NCBI RefSeq assembly: GCF_002563895.1
Contig: NZ_PDJB01000001.1
Coordinates: forward strand, 6,183,501 to 6,247,500
DNA: 64,000 nt
Direction of reading: 5' to 3'
From: Pseudomonas lurida
GTDB taxonomy: Bacteria > Pseudomonadota > Gammaproteobacteria > Pseudomonadales > Pseudomonadaceae
Below are positions 36,336-44,860 of the stretch, piece by piece. The translations under genes were made by a program, and so were the position numbers. Positions within the stretch are counted from its first letter, which is position 1. Each line of letters starts with the position of its first letter. The notes below the pieces were generated by a model. That model ran no database searches and was not told the DNA's origin. It saw nothing but the letters and a program-made list of their open reading frames with translations.

Positions 36336-36363
36336 TGTAGGCGCGAGCAAGCCCGCGCCTACA
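36336..36363. terminator. Hairpin between convergent thioesterase and lipoprotein genes
   Basis: TGTAGGCGCG and CGCGCCTACA form a ten-bp stem with an eight-base loop. One arm includes the stop codon of the minus-strand lipoprotein gene. It lacks a T-run and resembles a REP half, so its role as a terminator is uncertain. Confidence 0.5.
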
Positions 36364-37387
36364 ACCTCCAGCACCCATCGTAGTGGGCACACACATCAAA
36401 GCGCTGATCCAACTGGCTCATGCGCTCCAGGTGATGGTTCACGATGTCCACCATCACGGCTTTGCTGGTGTTCTTGTAGTACTGCGCCATCAATTTGTCG
36501 TTGGCCTTGACGCGCTCGACGACAACGGCGTCCGTCGGGTTCTGCCATTGCTCCAGAATCGCATCTTCGGTGCCGCTCAGGCGCATGCGGTAGACCCGCT
36601 CATAAAGCTCCAGCGTACGCGCCTTGCGGCCGGCCATTTCCTCGTTCACCCGTGCATAGTTCTGACGGAACTCAACCCAGTAGGCCTCAGGTGGAGTGAA
36701 GGTGCCAAATTTCGCCTTGCGCTCGGCGATCGCCTCTTCAGTGGCTTGCGGGCGTTGCGCGGTGTCGGGCTCCATCAACGTGATGAGCTGCATATGGGTT
36801 TCAACGATCGCGTTGATCAATGCGGTACGGTGAGGCGTAGCCGGGATCACCTTGCCGAATATCGGGCTCTTGCCCGCGCAAGACGGCATGCCGTTCTCGA
36901 ATATCGGCTGGGGAATGCGCACATCCTTGCCCTGCGCACGCGTCAGACGCTGAAGCGAGGTCGTGCACATGCCCCGTTCCATATCGAAGGTCACTTCATA
37001 CTCTTCCCCGGCCTTTGGCGTGATGCTCATGGATTTGCCGCAGACATAGCTTCCGCCATTGGTGTTGATCATCAGCATGGTTTCTTTGCCGGGTGCCAGC
37101 TTGAACTCCAGCAGGCCCCTCGCCTTGGCCGGCGGGGGCACGGACATGCCGACACGTCGGCGGGTATCGACCAGGAAAATATTGTTGAGCATGCCAGTGG
37201 TCTGGCCCATGCAGTGCTCAGCGTCGTAGACGTCGATGGTGGTATTGGAGGTATTAGAGATGAAGCGCAGTTTGGCGGCATCAGCCTCGGTGGCGTCAGG
37301 GTAAGTACCGTTCACACTGCAACCGGCCAGCAACGATGTCAGCACCAGGGCGGTTAGCACCCTTGGCGAGGGGAATACGGGGGACAT
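36359..37387 (-). CDS. Hypothetical lipoprotein
   Basis: The 342-residue protein has a lipoprotein signal peptide ending in LLAGC (lipid-attached Cys23) followed by SVNG, which predicts the outer membrane. Residues 40-180 look like a beta-rich domain with four cysteines (including EHCMGQT, SYVCGKS, GMCTTS and MPSCAGK) that could form disulphides. The C-terminal half is helical and charged and ends with CAHYDGCWRL. I do not recognise the family. It is downstream of pdxY on the same strand with a hairpin between. Confidence 0.75.
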   Translation of the reverse strand: MSPVFPSPRVLTALVLTSLLAGCSVNGTYPDATEADAAKLRFISNTSNTTIDVYDAEHCMGQTTGMLNNIFLVDTRRRVGMSVPPPAKARGLLEFKLAPGKETMLMINTNGGSYVCGKSMSITPKAGEEYEVTFDMERGMCTTSLQRLTRAQGKDVRIPQPIFENGMPSCAGKSPIFGKVIPATPHRTALINAIVETHMQLITLMEPDTAQRPQATEEAIAERKAKFGTFTPPEAYWVEFRQNYARVNEEMAGRKARTLELYERVYRMRLSGTEDAILEQWQNPTDAVVVERVKANDKLMAQYYKNTSKAVMVDIVNHHLERMSQLDQRFDVCAHYDGCWRL

Positions 37388-37420
37388 GGATCTTCCTTGA
37401 AAAGCACGGGGGACTAAGAA

Positions 37421-37441
37421 GCGTCCGATAGTAACGGACGC
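37421..37441 (-). terminator. Hairpin after pdxY
   Basis: GCGTCCG and CGGACGC make a seven-bp stem with a seven-base loop 29 bases after pdxY, followed on the minus strand by TTCTTAG. It is a weak terminator at best. Confidence 0.45.
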
Positions 37442-37469
37442 CCTTTGCCTGGCTCAATCAAGAATATTC

Positions 37470-38342
37470 CTACAGCTCGATCGGTGTGGCTTCAAAACGC
37501 ACGCGAGGATGGGCAATGCGATCCTGGGCGCGCACCAGCTCCAGCTCGTAACTGGCACAGGCCTGGGTTTCCAGCAGCACTTCATGGACCGCGGCGGCAG
37601 TGAACTCAAAGGCCGCCAGCAGGCTGTCGCCCAGCAACACCCGCGCCAGGAACAGGCCCGAGGTCAAATCGCCAACGCCCACGGGCTGGCGCGGAAACGC
37701 CAGCAGTGGACGACGCAAATGCCAGCTGCCTTCGGCGGTCACCAACAGCATCTCGAAACCGTCCGGCAGCTTGCCCGGATAATCCAAGTGCTTGACCAAC
37801 ACCGCCTTCGGCCCGCGCGCCAGCAATGCCTTGGCCATGGCCAGGCAATCGAACAGCGACTGCGGTTTGCGCCCGGCAAAGCTGTCCAGTTCCAGCTGGT
37901 TGGGGCACAGGAAGTCAGCCATGGCCGCGGCTTCGTCCAGCAGGAAATCGCTGACCTCCTGAGGCACGATGCAGCCCTTTTCCGGGTGGCCCATCACCGG
38001 GTCGCACAAATACAGGGCCTTGGGGTTGATGGCCTTGATCCGCGCAACCCCCGTCAGGATCGCCCGGCCCTGATCCGCACTGCCCAGGTAGCCGGACAGA
38101 ATCGCATCGCAGTTGCCCAACTCGCCGATGGCGGCAATACCTTCCACCAGCGCCGGAATCTGCTGCGGCGCCAACACTTCGCCCGCCCACTGGCCATACT
38201 GGGTGTGGTTGGAGAATTGCACCGTGTTCAGCGGCCAGACGTTCACCCCGACCCGCTGCATGGGGAACACGGCGGCGCTGTTTCCGGCGTGGCCAAAGAC
38301 CACATGAGACTGGATCGCAAGCAAATGAGGTGTGCGTTTCAT
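37470..38342 (-). CDS. pdxY: Pyridoxal kinase PdxY
   Basis: PdxY phosphorylates pyridoxal with ATP in the B6 salvage pathway. The 290-residue ribokinase-fold protein starts [21 protein letters not shown], has [13 protein letters not shown], and has the anion-hole/catalytic [12 protein letters not shown] segment. GVGDL replaces the GTGD of PfkB sugar kinases, as expected for this family. The normal length (about 287) supports this start over a frame beginning 57 bases upstream. Confidence 0.95.
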   Translation of the reverse strand: MKRTPHLLAIQSHVVFGHAGNSAAVFPMQRVGVNVWPLNTVQFSNHTQYGQWAGEVLAPQQIPALVEGIAAIGELGNCDAILSGYLGSADQGRAILTGVARIKAINPKALYLCDPVMGHPEKGCIVPQEVSDFLLDEAAAMADFLCPNQLELDSFAGRKPQSLFDCLAMAKALLARGPKAVLVKHLDYPGKLPDGFEMLLVTAEGSWHLRRPLLAFPRQPVGVGDLTSGLFLARVLLGDSLLAAFEFTAAAVHEVLLETQACASYELELVRAQDRIAHPRVRFEATPIEL

Positions 38343-38459
38343 GCAGAGGATTTCCGTAGAGCCGTTGAAATTCTGGCCGCGCAGTATGCGACTAAACACA
38401 GCCTGTACGACAGGCCGGCGACGCAGTTAAGCTGCTCTCACTTTGTTGGAGTTCATCGC

Positions 38460-38855
38460 ATGCTCACCCTGGGAAACATCTTCGTGTTGATGCTGCTGGC
38501 CACCGGCGCCGCCTGGGTGTGGCACAACCACGGCCTGCGCGAACGCGCGCTGGAGCGGGTCAAGCAGCATTGCGCCAAGCTCGACATCGAACTCCTTGAC
38601 GGCGCGGTCGCGCTCAAGCGCATCGGTTTTGTGAAGGATGCCAACGGTCGGCGACGCCTGGCACGTATCTACAACTTTGAATTCACCGTGACCGGCGAAA
38701 CCCGCCATCCGGGGACCATCACCCAATTCGGTGCCCACAGTGCGCAGATCGAACTGGCGCCCTACCCGTTCGAGATCAAGACGCCACTGCCCAGCGCCGA
38801 AGTGATCGAGCTGAGCCAGTGGCGTCAGGACCACGGCACCAAGAACCGTCAGTGA
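38460..38855 (+). CDS. DUF3301 membrane-anchored protein
   Basis: The 131-residue protein has one N-terminal membrane segment (residues 4-21, FVLMLLATGAAWVW) followed by RERALERVKQHCAKLDIELLDGAVALKR, the usual start of DUF3301 proteins in gammaproteobacteria. The rest (RRLARIYNFEFTVTGE...) is predicted beta-rich and cytoplasmic. Function is unknown. GGAG precedes the start. It is divergent from pdxY, and its stop overlaps the convergent COG0523 gene by seven bases. Confidence 0.88.
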   Translation: MLTLGNIFVLMLLATGAAWVWHNHGLRERALERVKQHCAKLDIELLDGAVALKRIGFVKDANGRRRLARIYNFEFTVTGETRHPGTITQFGAHSAQIELAPYPFEIKTPLPSAEVIELSQWRQDHGTKNRQ

Positions 38856-39811
38856 CGGCAGGCTGCCAGGGCGGCCTGCAACGCGGTCACATCCTGTGGT
38901 TCGCTGAAAATCAATTCGATACGTGAGTCACGCCGCCACTCGCTGGGCTGCCAGGCGAGCGCACTGTTGTCCACCGCGTTGGCCGAAACCCAGCCTTCGG
39001 CACTGTGGATAACCAGCTTGGCGCGGCGCCACCCAAGGCTTGTCAGCCAACGCTGCAGGCGTTGCGCATCGAATTGCAGGCTTGGGTGCCAGCGCCAGCC
39101 GATGCTCCAGCTGCCCTCTTGGGCCTGGCTCAGGCAGATCGGTTGCGCCGGATCGCTCCAGATCGCTGGCATCTGCGCCAAACCCCTGGGCACATCGACG
39201 TTATCCACAGCCGCTGCCGCCTGCGCATTCAGGCCTGGCAACTGCTCCAGAGGCACTTGAGCCTGGCGCGTCCAGTACAGCGGGCAGTCGGGTAACTGCT
39301 GTTCAATCGCTCGGCGCTGTGCAGCGTCCAGCGCTTCCTCCTTGTTCAATACCAGCAGCCCGGCGCTCGTTAGGGCTTCTTGCTGCGCTGCTGGCAACGG
39401 TTTGCCCGCCGCCAGCGCCTGGGCATCCAGCACCAGCACACAGGGCTGCACCGCCAGCACGTTCTGCCACGGCGCCTCGCGCAGTTGCTTGAGCAATTGC
39501 GCCGGATGACCCAGGCCCGACGGTTCGATAAACAGCCGGTCGGGCTTGGCCTTACGCAACAGACGACCCAGTCCTACCTGAAACGGCGCGCCATTCACGC
39601 AGCACAGACAGCCTCCAGCGACTTCGCCCAGGGCGATGCCGTCGTCATCCTGTGTGAGCAAGGCAGCGTCCAGGCCGATCTGCCCGAACTCGTTGATCAG
39701 TACGGCCCAGCGCTCGTTGGCCGGGCGCTGGGCGAGCAGGTGCTTGATGAGGCTGGTCTTGCCGGCCCCTAAGGGGCCGGCAATCACGTGAGTGGGAATG
39801 TTCTGCAGCAT
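38849..39811 (-). CDS. COG0523 (CobW/Yjd-like) GTPase, second zinc-island copy
   Basis: This G3E-family GTPase of about 320 residues has Walker A GPLGAGKTS, the metal-binding motif GGCLCC (CxCC) about 55 residues later, and the NKEEALD guanine motif. COG0523 proteins deliver zinc or other metals. The gene is the last of the minus-strand dksA2-zigA-DUF1826 group behind a Zur-like box, so it should be zinc-responsive. The start is uncertain: ATG codons at 39811, 39820 and 39832 all lack a clear ribosome site. It contains two stray DnaA-box nonamers (39004-39012, 39202-39210). Confidence 0.88.
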   Translation of the reverse strand: MLQNIPTHVIAGPLGAGKTSLIKHLLAQRPANERWAVLINEFGQIGLDAALLTQDDDGIALGEVAGGCLCCVNGAPFQVGLGRLLRKAKPDRLFIEPSGLGHPAQLLKQLREAPWQNVLAVQPCVLVLDAQALAAGKPLPAAQQEALTSAGLLVLNKEEALDAAQRRAIEQQLPDCPLYWTRQAQVPLEQLPGLNAQAAAAVDNVDVPRGLAQMPAIWSDPAQPICLSQAQEGSWSIGWRWHPSLQFDAQRLQRWLTSLGWRRAKLVIHSAEGWVSANAVDNSALAWQPSEWRRDSRIELIFSEPQDVTALQAALAACRH

Positions 39812-39855
39812 GAGGGGCATCGTTCGGACCATGTAGAGCGTTTGATCCTACGCGG

Positions 39856-40500
39856 TTATGCGAGCCAATCCAGCGTCAGGATCAAGCGACGCTCGTCGGC
39901 CTTGAGTGCCGGCGAACGGTGAACCAGGCCGTGGCCTTCATTGCCTTGCCACTGGGTGCCCTTGAGCAGGGCGACTTCGCCGCAGTGAAGCTGTTCGATA
40001 CGGTCGGTGGGTTCGGCATCCGGCTGGCCCAGCTGGCGACGGTCCATCACACCTTCACGCAACCACTGGCTGCCGATACCGGCATAGGTGGTGATCAGCC
40101 GCACCGGCACATGGTCGACGTGAAACCGTGGGCACATGGCTTTATCCAACAAGCGCAAGCGCACCCCGATGCGCTTGGCACCCAGCAAACAGGCGAATGC
40201 GCTGACCAGCCAGGACACATCGGCGATAAAGCCTTCGTAACCTTCAAGGTCACGGCAGCTGGACGCCAACCCGTGCAAATCGGGAACGGCGTCTTCGTTG
40301 CTCAGCTCGATCACCCTGGCATCGGCCAGCGGCTCGTCAAGCGCCACCAGCAAGGCGCCGAACTCGGCGATGTGCAGGGGCAACTGGCGCTGCCACACCG
40401 CCAGGTTGACGCCGTCTTCGAGGATCTCGGAGAGCGCCAGTGGGGTTTCACCGCGGGTCTGGCGAATCACGGGGCGCAGGGGAATAACCGGGGCCAGCAT
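39856..40500 (-). CDS. DUF1826 protein of the zinc-starvation operon
   Basis: This 214-residue cytoplasmic protein of the DUF1826 family has the conserved CPRFHVDHVPVRLITTYAG segment (H and D residues that look like a metal or 2-oxoglutarate-type site) and a second histidine in GHGLVHRSPA near the C-terminus. The HxD...H pattern would suit a cupin-like iron-binding centre, but no reaction is known. The start overlaps the zigA stop by one base, so the two are coupled. The pairing with a COG0523 GTPase is the usual context. Confidence 0.87.
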   Translation of the reverse strand: MLAPVIPLRPVIRQTRGETPLALSEILEDGVNLAVWQRQLPLHIAEFGALLVALDEPLADARVIELSNEDAVPDLHGLASSCRDLEGYEGFIADVSWLVSAFACLLGAKRIGVRLRLLDKAMCPRFHVDHVPVRLITTYAGIGSQWLREGVMDRRQLGQPDAEPTDRIEQLHCGEVALLKGTQWQGNEGHGLVHRSPALKADERRLILTLDWLA

Positions 40501-41708
40501 CAGGCGGCTGCCTCCTCATACCAGGGGCCAAAAGGATCGGCCAGCAGGCGCCAACCGTCGACGCCCAGAGCCATTTCTTCATCATTGAGCAAGCAGGCGT
40601 CCAATTCGACGCGCAGTTGGGTGAAGTCGATGTTCTGCCCGATGAACACCAGTTCCTGGCGACAATCACCGGTGCTCAATTGCCAGTTGCCCATGATCGC
40701 CGCGACGTTTTCTTCGTCCTGGGGCCACTGGCTCTTGGGCACGAAACGCCACCAGCGACCGGCGAACCCATGGCGCATCAAGCCGCCGGCCTGGGACCAA
40801 CTGCCCGCATCCTGGGGCTTGCTGGCCAGCCAGAAAAAACCCTTGGAGCGCAGCAGTTTGCCGTTGACCCACGGGCGGTCGATAAAGTCGAAGAAGCGCT
40901 GCGGATGAAAGGGACGGCGCGCACGGTAAGCACTGGAGGCGATGCCGTACTCGTCGGTTTCCGGCACATGTTCACCGCGTAATTCCTGTAACCAGCCCGG
41001 GGCTTGCGCGGCGCGTTCAAAGTCGAAACGGTTGGTGTTGAGGATCTTGTCCAGTGGCACTTCGCCCATGACCATCGGGATGATTTCTGCCTGGGCATTC
41101 AGGCGCTCGAGGATCGCTATCAGTTCTTCGCGTTCACGGCTGCTGATCAGGTCGATCTTGCTGATCAGGATCACGTCAGCGAACTCGACCTGCTCGATCA
41201 ACAGATCGGTGATGGAGCGCTCATCTTCTTCACCGAGGGTTTCACCGCGCGAGGCCAGGCTTTCGGCGGCCTGGTAGTCGAGCAGGAAGTTCATGCCATC
41301 GACCACCGTGACCATGGTGTCCAGGCGCGCGATGTCGGCCAGGCTTTGCTCGTCTTCGTCACGAAAGGTGAAGGTTTCGGCGACCGGCAAGGGTTCGGAA
41401 ATGCCGGTGGACTCGATCAACAGGTAATCGAACCGCCCTTCCTTGGCGAGCTTTGCGACTTCCTCCAGCAAGTCTTCACGCAAGGTGCAGCAGATGCAGC
41501 CGTTGCTCATCTCCACCAGCTTTTCTTCGGCGCGGTTGAGGGTGACGTCACGCTGGACTTCGCTGCCGTCGATGTTGATTTCGCTCATGTCGTTGACGAT
41601 CACCGCGACCCGCAGGTTTTCGCGGTTGCGCAGGACGTAATTGAGCAGTGTGCTTTTACCGGCGCCGAGAAAGCCGGACAACACGGTAACGGGGAGACGA
41701 TTGGGCAT
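40500..41708 (-). CDS. zigA: Zinc-responsive COG0523 GTPase ZigA
   Basis: This 402-residue G3E GTPase metallochaperone has Walker A FLGAGKST near residues 12-20, the zinc-binding NGCICC motif, ESTG in switch II and ISKID as the guanine motif. The large C-terminal CobW_C domain is full length. In P. aeruginosa and Acinetobacter, ZigA orthologues are induced by zinc limitation and help supply zinc to enzymes. It lies 27 bases after dksA2 in the operon led by the Zur-like box at 42172. Confidence 0.93.
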   Translation of the reverse strand: MPNRLPVTVLSGFLGAGKSTLLNYVLRNRENLRVAVIVNDMSEINIDGSEVQRDVTLNRAEEKLVEMSNGCICCTLREDLLEEVAKLAKEGRFDYLLIESTGISEPLPVAETFTFRDEDEQSLADIARLDTMVTVVDGMNFLLDYQAAESLASRGETLGEEDERSITDLLIEQVEFADVILISKIDLISSREREELIAILERLNAQAEIIPMVMGEVPLDKILNTNRFDFERAAQAPGWLQELRGEHVPETDEYGIASSAYRARRPFHPQRFFDFIDRPWVNGKLLRSKGFFWLASKPQDAGSWSQAGGLMRHGFAGRWWRFVPKSQWPQDEENVAAIMGNWQLSTGDCRQELVFIGQNIDFTQLRVELDACLLNDEEMALGVDGWRLLADPFGPWYEEAAA

Positions 41709-41735
41709 CAGGTATTCCTCATCAGGGTTGGCCGG

Positions 41736-42140
41736 TCAAATCGCCCGTTTATGGCGTTCGCGCAGCTCTTCACGTTCTTTGGCTTCGATACACAGGGTGG
41801 CGGTGGGCCTTAATAGCAAGCGTTGCAGGCCGATCGGGTCGCCGGTTTCGCGGCACCAGCCGTATTCGCCACGGGCGAGCAATTCGAGGGCATCGTCGAT
41901 CTTGTCCAGCAGCTTCTTTTCCCGTTCAAGCAGGCGCAGTTGCCATTGGCGCTGTTCTTCGGCGCTGCCCACATCGGCCGGGTCGCTGTTGGTTTCCTGC
42001 TCACGCAGCACCAGGAACTCGGCGTCGATACGCTCTTGCAGTTCATGGCGATGGGTCAGCAGCAACGCACGGAAGAACCCTTGCTGGGCTTCATTCATGT
42101 AGTCGGCAGGCGGCTGGGCCAGGAGGTCTTGTTCGGTCAT
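41736..42140 (-). CDS. dksA2: DksA2, zinc-independent DksA paralogue
   Basis: The 134-residue RNA polymerase secondary-channel protein mediates ppGpp-linked control. The coiled coil carries DPADVGSAEE, where DksA normally has its acidic tip. The zinc finger of DksA needs four cysteines. Here only C96 (WCRET) and C117 (LCIEA) remain and the partners are T99 and A120, which is the hallmark of DksA2, functional without zinc. The frame runs far upstream, but the family start MTEQDLLAQ is at 42140, 32 bases from the Zur-like box. Confidence 0.95.
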   Translation of the reverse strand: MTEQDLLAQPPADYMNEAQQGFFRALLLTHRHELQERIDAEFLVLREQETNSDPADVGSAEEQRQWQLRLLEREKKLLDKIDDALELLARGEYGWCRETGDPIGLQRLLLRPTATLCIEAKEREELRERHKRAI

Positions 42141-42171
42141 GGGGAGCGGTTCACGGGTCAGGCTGTGCTTT

Positions 42172-42190
42172 AATGTTATAGTATAACAAT
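42172..42190. promoter_or_regulatory. Zur box, dksA2 / small secreted protein
   Basis: AATGTTATAGTATAACAAT contains the perfect palindrome GTTATA-G-TATAAC (42175-42187), the core of the gammaproteobacterial Zur site. It lies between divergent dksA2 (minus, start 42140) and the secreted-protein gene (plus, start 42268). Repression by Zur with zinc is the expected mode. Confidence 0.92.
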
Positions 42191-42267
42191 GCAAATAAGC
42201 CAATCCCCTCTTGCTCACCTCGACGAAGGGCGTAATCCTTGAAAACCTCCCTGCCGCGAGAAACCCC

Positions 42268-42636
42268 ATGAAATACCTGGTGTGCGCCCTGCTATTGCTT
42301 GCGACAGGATCCGCCTGCGCCCAAGCGCCGAGCCTGCTGGCCAACTGCACGCGCAGCGCCAACCTGCTCGCTTGCGTCGACCCATTGGGCAATGCCTACA
42401 GCGTCGCCACGGTCGGCGGTACCACGTATTTGCGCGGGTATGAGGTGATCGGCAATCGCTATTGGGCACAGACCAACAGCCGCTACGGGCAACTGACGTT
42501 CTTCACCGGGTTGGCGTCGGACGGTGAGGCGTGGGTGGGCTACACGCGGCGTGTGGGCTGGACCACCCTCAACCGGTTCTCCAGTTCGGGTGGCACCAGC
42601 GCCAGATTCACCTGCAGCCGCCTCACTGGCTGTTAG
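42268..42636 (+). CDS. Small secreted protein of unknown function, Zur-controlled
   Basis: The 122-residue protein has a signal peptide (residues 1-18, ending ACA) and a mature part of about 104 residues. It has four cysteines (NCTRSANLLACVD and FTCSRLTGC) placed near both ends and many aromatic and glycine residues (TYLRGYEVIGNRYWAQ), suggesting a small disulphide-linked beta domain. I do not recognise a family. It sits 77 bases from the Zur box and so should be made under zinc limitation. Its stop overlaps the convergent amiA stop by four bases. Confidence 0.75.
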   Translation: MKYLVCALLLLATGSACAQAPSLLANCTRSANLLACVDPLGNAYSVATVGGTTYLRGYEVIGNRYWAQTNSRYGQLTFFTGLASDGEAWVGYTRRVGWTTLNRFSSSGGTSARFTCSRLTGC

Positions 42637-43835
42637 ACCTGACTGTTCTTCTGTTCCTGAACCCACGCCATGTAGCTGTTCATCGGTGGGTTCTTCTGGA
42701 AGTATTTTTTCAGGCCTTCGAACAGGCCGTCGGCAACCGCTTGCTGATGACGCGCGGTGACCAGGCGCGCACTGTCACGCGCATTGGAGATAAACCCGGT
42801 TTCCACCAGGATCGACGGCACGTCCGGTGACTTGAGCACCGCGAACCCGGCCTGTTCCACGCGTTTCTGATGCAGGCTGGTGATGCCTTCCAGGCTACCC
42901 AGGATCGAGTTGCCCAGTTGCAGGCTGGAGGCGATGGTGGCGTTCATCGACATATCCAGAATCACCCCCGCCAGCATCGGGTCCTTATCCTTCAGATTGA
43001 GCAGGCTGGTGGCGCCAAGCAGATCGGCGCCGTTTTCCCGTTGTGCCATGAAGCGTGCGGTAGCCGACGTCGCGCCGCCTTCGGACAAGGCATACACCGA
43101 AGCGCCCGACGCGGTGATCCGTGGTGCCGCATCCGCATGCACCGAGATAAACATATCGGCATTGTGCTTGTGGGCGATCTCCACCCGTTTACGCAGCGGT
43201 ACGAAGAAGTCGTCGTTGCGCACCAACTTCACGTCAAAGCCCTTCTCGCGCTTCAGGCGCTTGGCCAGCAGCTGGGCAATGGACAACACCACGTCTTTTT
43301 CGCGCTGGCCCTTGGAACCGACCGCGCCTGGGTCCTTGCCGCCGTGACCGGGATCGACCACCACAATGATGTCGCGTTTGGGATGCGCCTTATCCACCAG
43401 CGGCTTGGGCTCAGGCGTAATTTGGCGAGGCACCTGGGTGGCGCTGGTCAGGTCCAGCACCAGGCGATGCCCCTGGCCATCCTGGGGAGGCAATAAAAAG
43501 CTGTTGAGCTGCATCGGCGCGGCCAGGTCCAGCACGATGCGCGTATCGCCTTGACCAAAATGCCCTGAGCGGATCGACGTGATTCCGCTGTTCGTCAACG
43601 CCAGCTGAGAAAAGTCGCCACTGAGGCCGGCGCCGCTCAGGTCGATGATCAAGCGTTCCGGCGCGCTCAGGGTGAAGGTCTTGTACTGCACCGGGCCACT
43701 GAGGTCGAACACCAGCCGCAGCTTGTCGTCCGAGCGCCATAGGCGGGCATTGCGTATCTGTGTGGCGCGGGCTGCAAACGGCAACGTGAAAAGAGGGCTG
43801 GCCAGAAGCAGGTTAAGGAGCTGACGTCTGTGCAT
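42633..43835 (-). CDS. amiA: N-acetylmuramoyl-L-alanine amidase AmiA-type
   Basis: This 400-residue periplasmic enzyme cleaves the amide between MurNAc and the stem peptide during cell separation and uses catalytic zinc. It has a signal peptide with twin arginines (HRRQLLNLLLA), an AMIN domain (about 30-140) and an amidase_3 domain with VDPGHGGKDPG, SVHADA and the catalytic glutamate in VETGFISN. It is a zinc-island paralogue, divergent from folE2, with a Zur-like box 80 bases upstream. Why a zinc amidase is induced when zinc is short is unclear. Confidence 0.92.
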   Translation of the reverse strand: MHRRQLLNLLLASPLFTLPFAARATQIRNARLWRSDDKLRLVFDLSGPVQYKTFTLSAPERLIIDLSGAGLSGDFSQLALTNSGITSIRSGHFGQGDTRIVLDLAAPMQLNSFLLPPQDGQGHRLVLDLTSATQVPRQITPEPKPLVDKAHPKRDIIVVVDPGHGGKDPGAVGSKGQREKDVVLSIAQLLAKRLKREKGFDVKLVRNDDFFVPLRKRVEIAHKHNADMFISVHADAAPRITASGASVYALSEGGATSATARFMAQRENGADLLGATSLLNLKDKDPMLAGVILDMSMNATIASSLQLGNSILGSLEGITSLHQKRVEQAGFAVLKSPDVPSILVETGFISNARDSARLVTARHQQAVADGLFEGLKKYFQKNPPMNSYMAWVQEQKNSQV

Positions 43836-43914
43836 GAAAAATACCGCGAATGAAGGAGCGTCCCTACTCGACATGACTGAAAAAAGGCTGGAGCAGAAAA
43901 ATCATCGTCGACTC

Positions 43915-43935
43915 AATAGTTATAATATAACATGT
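43915..43935. promoter_or_regulatory. Zur box, amiA / folE2
   Basis: The palindrome GTTATA-A-TATAAC (43919-43931) with flanks AATA and ATGT lies in the divergent gap, 33 bases before the folE2 start and 80 bases from amiA. It is the second copy of the same motif in the window. Confidence 0.92.
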
Positions 43936-43963
43936 CTTTTTATTTCCAACGATGGACCTGCTC

Positions 43964-44860
43964 ATGAATGCGCTGACTCTGCCGGATATCGCCGCGCAGG
44001 CTTCACGCCAAGCCTTGCCACTCGACTGGGTGGGCATGTGCGGCATCGCCCTGCCCATTCTCATCGACGGCCAACGCCTCGCCGCCACCGCCGATGCCGG
44101 GGTAAGCCTGAACGACGGGACTGCCCGTGGCATTCACATGTCACGCCTGTACCTGGCGCTGGAGATGCTCGACCAGCAAGCACTTACGCCTGCACTTCTG
44201 CGTAATTTACTGCAGCGTTTTCTCGACAGTCATGAAGGTTTATCTAATAACGCCTACCTGCGTATCCACACCGATGTGCTGCTCAAACGCCCTGCGCTGG
44301 TCAGCCCGCTGGCCGGTTGGAAGGGCTACCCGGTAAGCATCGAAGCGCGTCTGGAAAACCAGATGTTCCACGTGGAACTAAAAATTGACGTTGCTTATTC
44401 CTCAACCTGCCCTTGCTCCGCTGCCCTCGCCAGGCAGTTGATTCAGCAGCAGTTTCTCCAGGACTTCGCCAACACGCCGCTGCAGCATGAAGACGTGTTG
44501 ACCTGGCTCGGCAGCGCCAGCGGCATCGTCGCCACGCCTCACAGCCAGCGCAGCAGCGCGCAATTACTGATCCAATTGGACGGCGACCAATCCGGCCTGC
44601 CCATCACCGATCTGATCGATGACGTTGAAGCCGCTCTCGGCACCGCCGTACAAACCGCCGTGAAACGCGCAGACGAACAAGCCTTCGCCCTGGCCAACGG
44701 GCAGAACCTGATGTTCTGCGAAGACGCCGCGCGCCGCCTTAACCTCGCCTTGAAACGCTCGGACGCCGTCAAAGCCTTCCACCTCAAAGTGATCCACGCC
44801 GAAAGCCTGCACGCGCACGATGCCGTGGCTGAAAGCCGCTGGACGAGAAACCCTGCATGA
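43964..44860 (+). CDS. folE2: GTP cyclohydrolase IB FolE2
   Basis: FolE2 makes 7,8-dihydroneopterin triphosphate for folate and can use Mn or Fe in place of the zinc needed by FolE. The 298-residue protein has the STCPCS active-site motif (147-152), the conserved RGIHMSRLY with H58, and a C-terminal tunnelling-fold repeat (SGLPITDLIDDVE, ALGT). It is the first gene of a seven-gene plus-strand operon. Its stop overlaps the znuC start (ATGA). An ATG at 43952 is an alternative start. Confidence 0.95.
   Translation: MNALTLPDIAAQASRQALPLDWVGMCGIALPILIDGQRLAATADAGVSLNDGTARGIHMSRLYLALEMLDQQALTPALLRNLLQRFLDSHEGLSNNAYLRIHTDVLLKRPALVSPLAGWKGYPVSIEARLENQMFHVELKIDVAYSSTCPCSAALARQLIQQQFLQDFANTPLQHEDVLTWLGSASGIVATPHSQRSSAQLLIQLDGDQSGLPITDLIDDVEAALGTAVQTAVKRADEQAFALANGQNLMFCEDAARRLNLALKRSDAVKAFHLKVIHAESLHAHDAVAESRWTRNPA

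Noticed and set aside
39004..39210. Two more DnaA boxes in the second COG0523 gene
   Set aside because: They are isolated, 200 bases apart, and not in a repeat register, so chance matches are likely.
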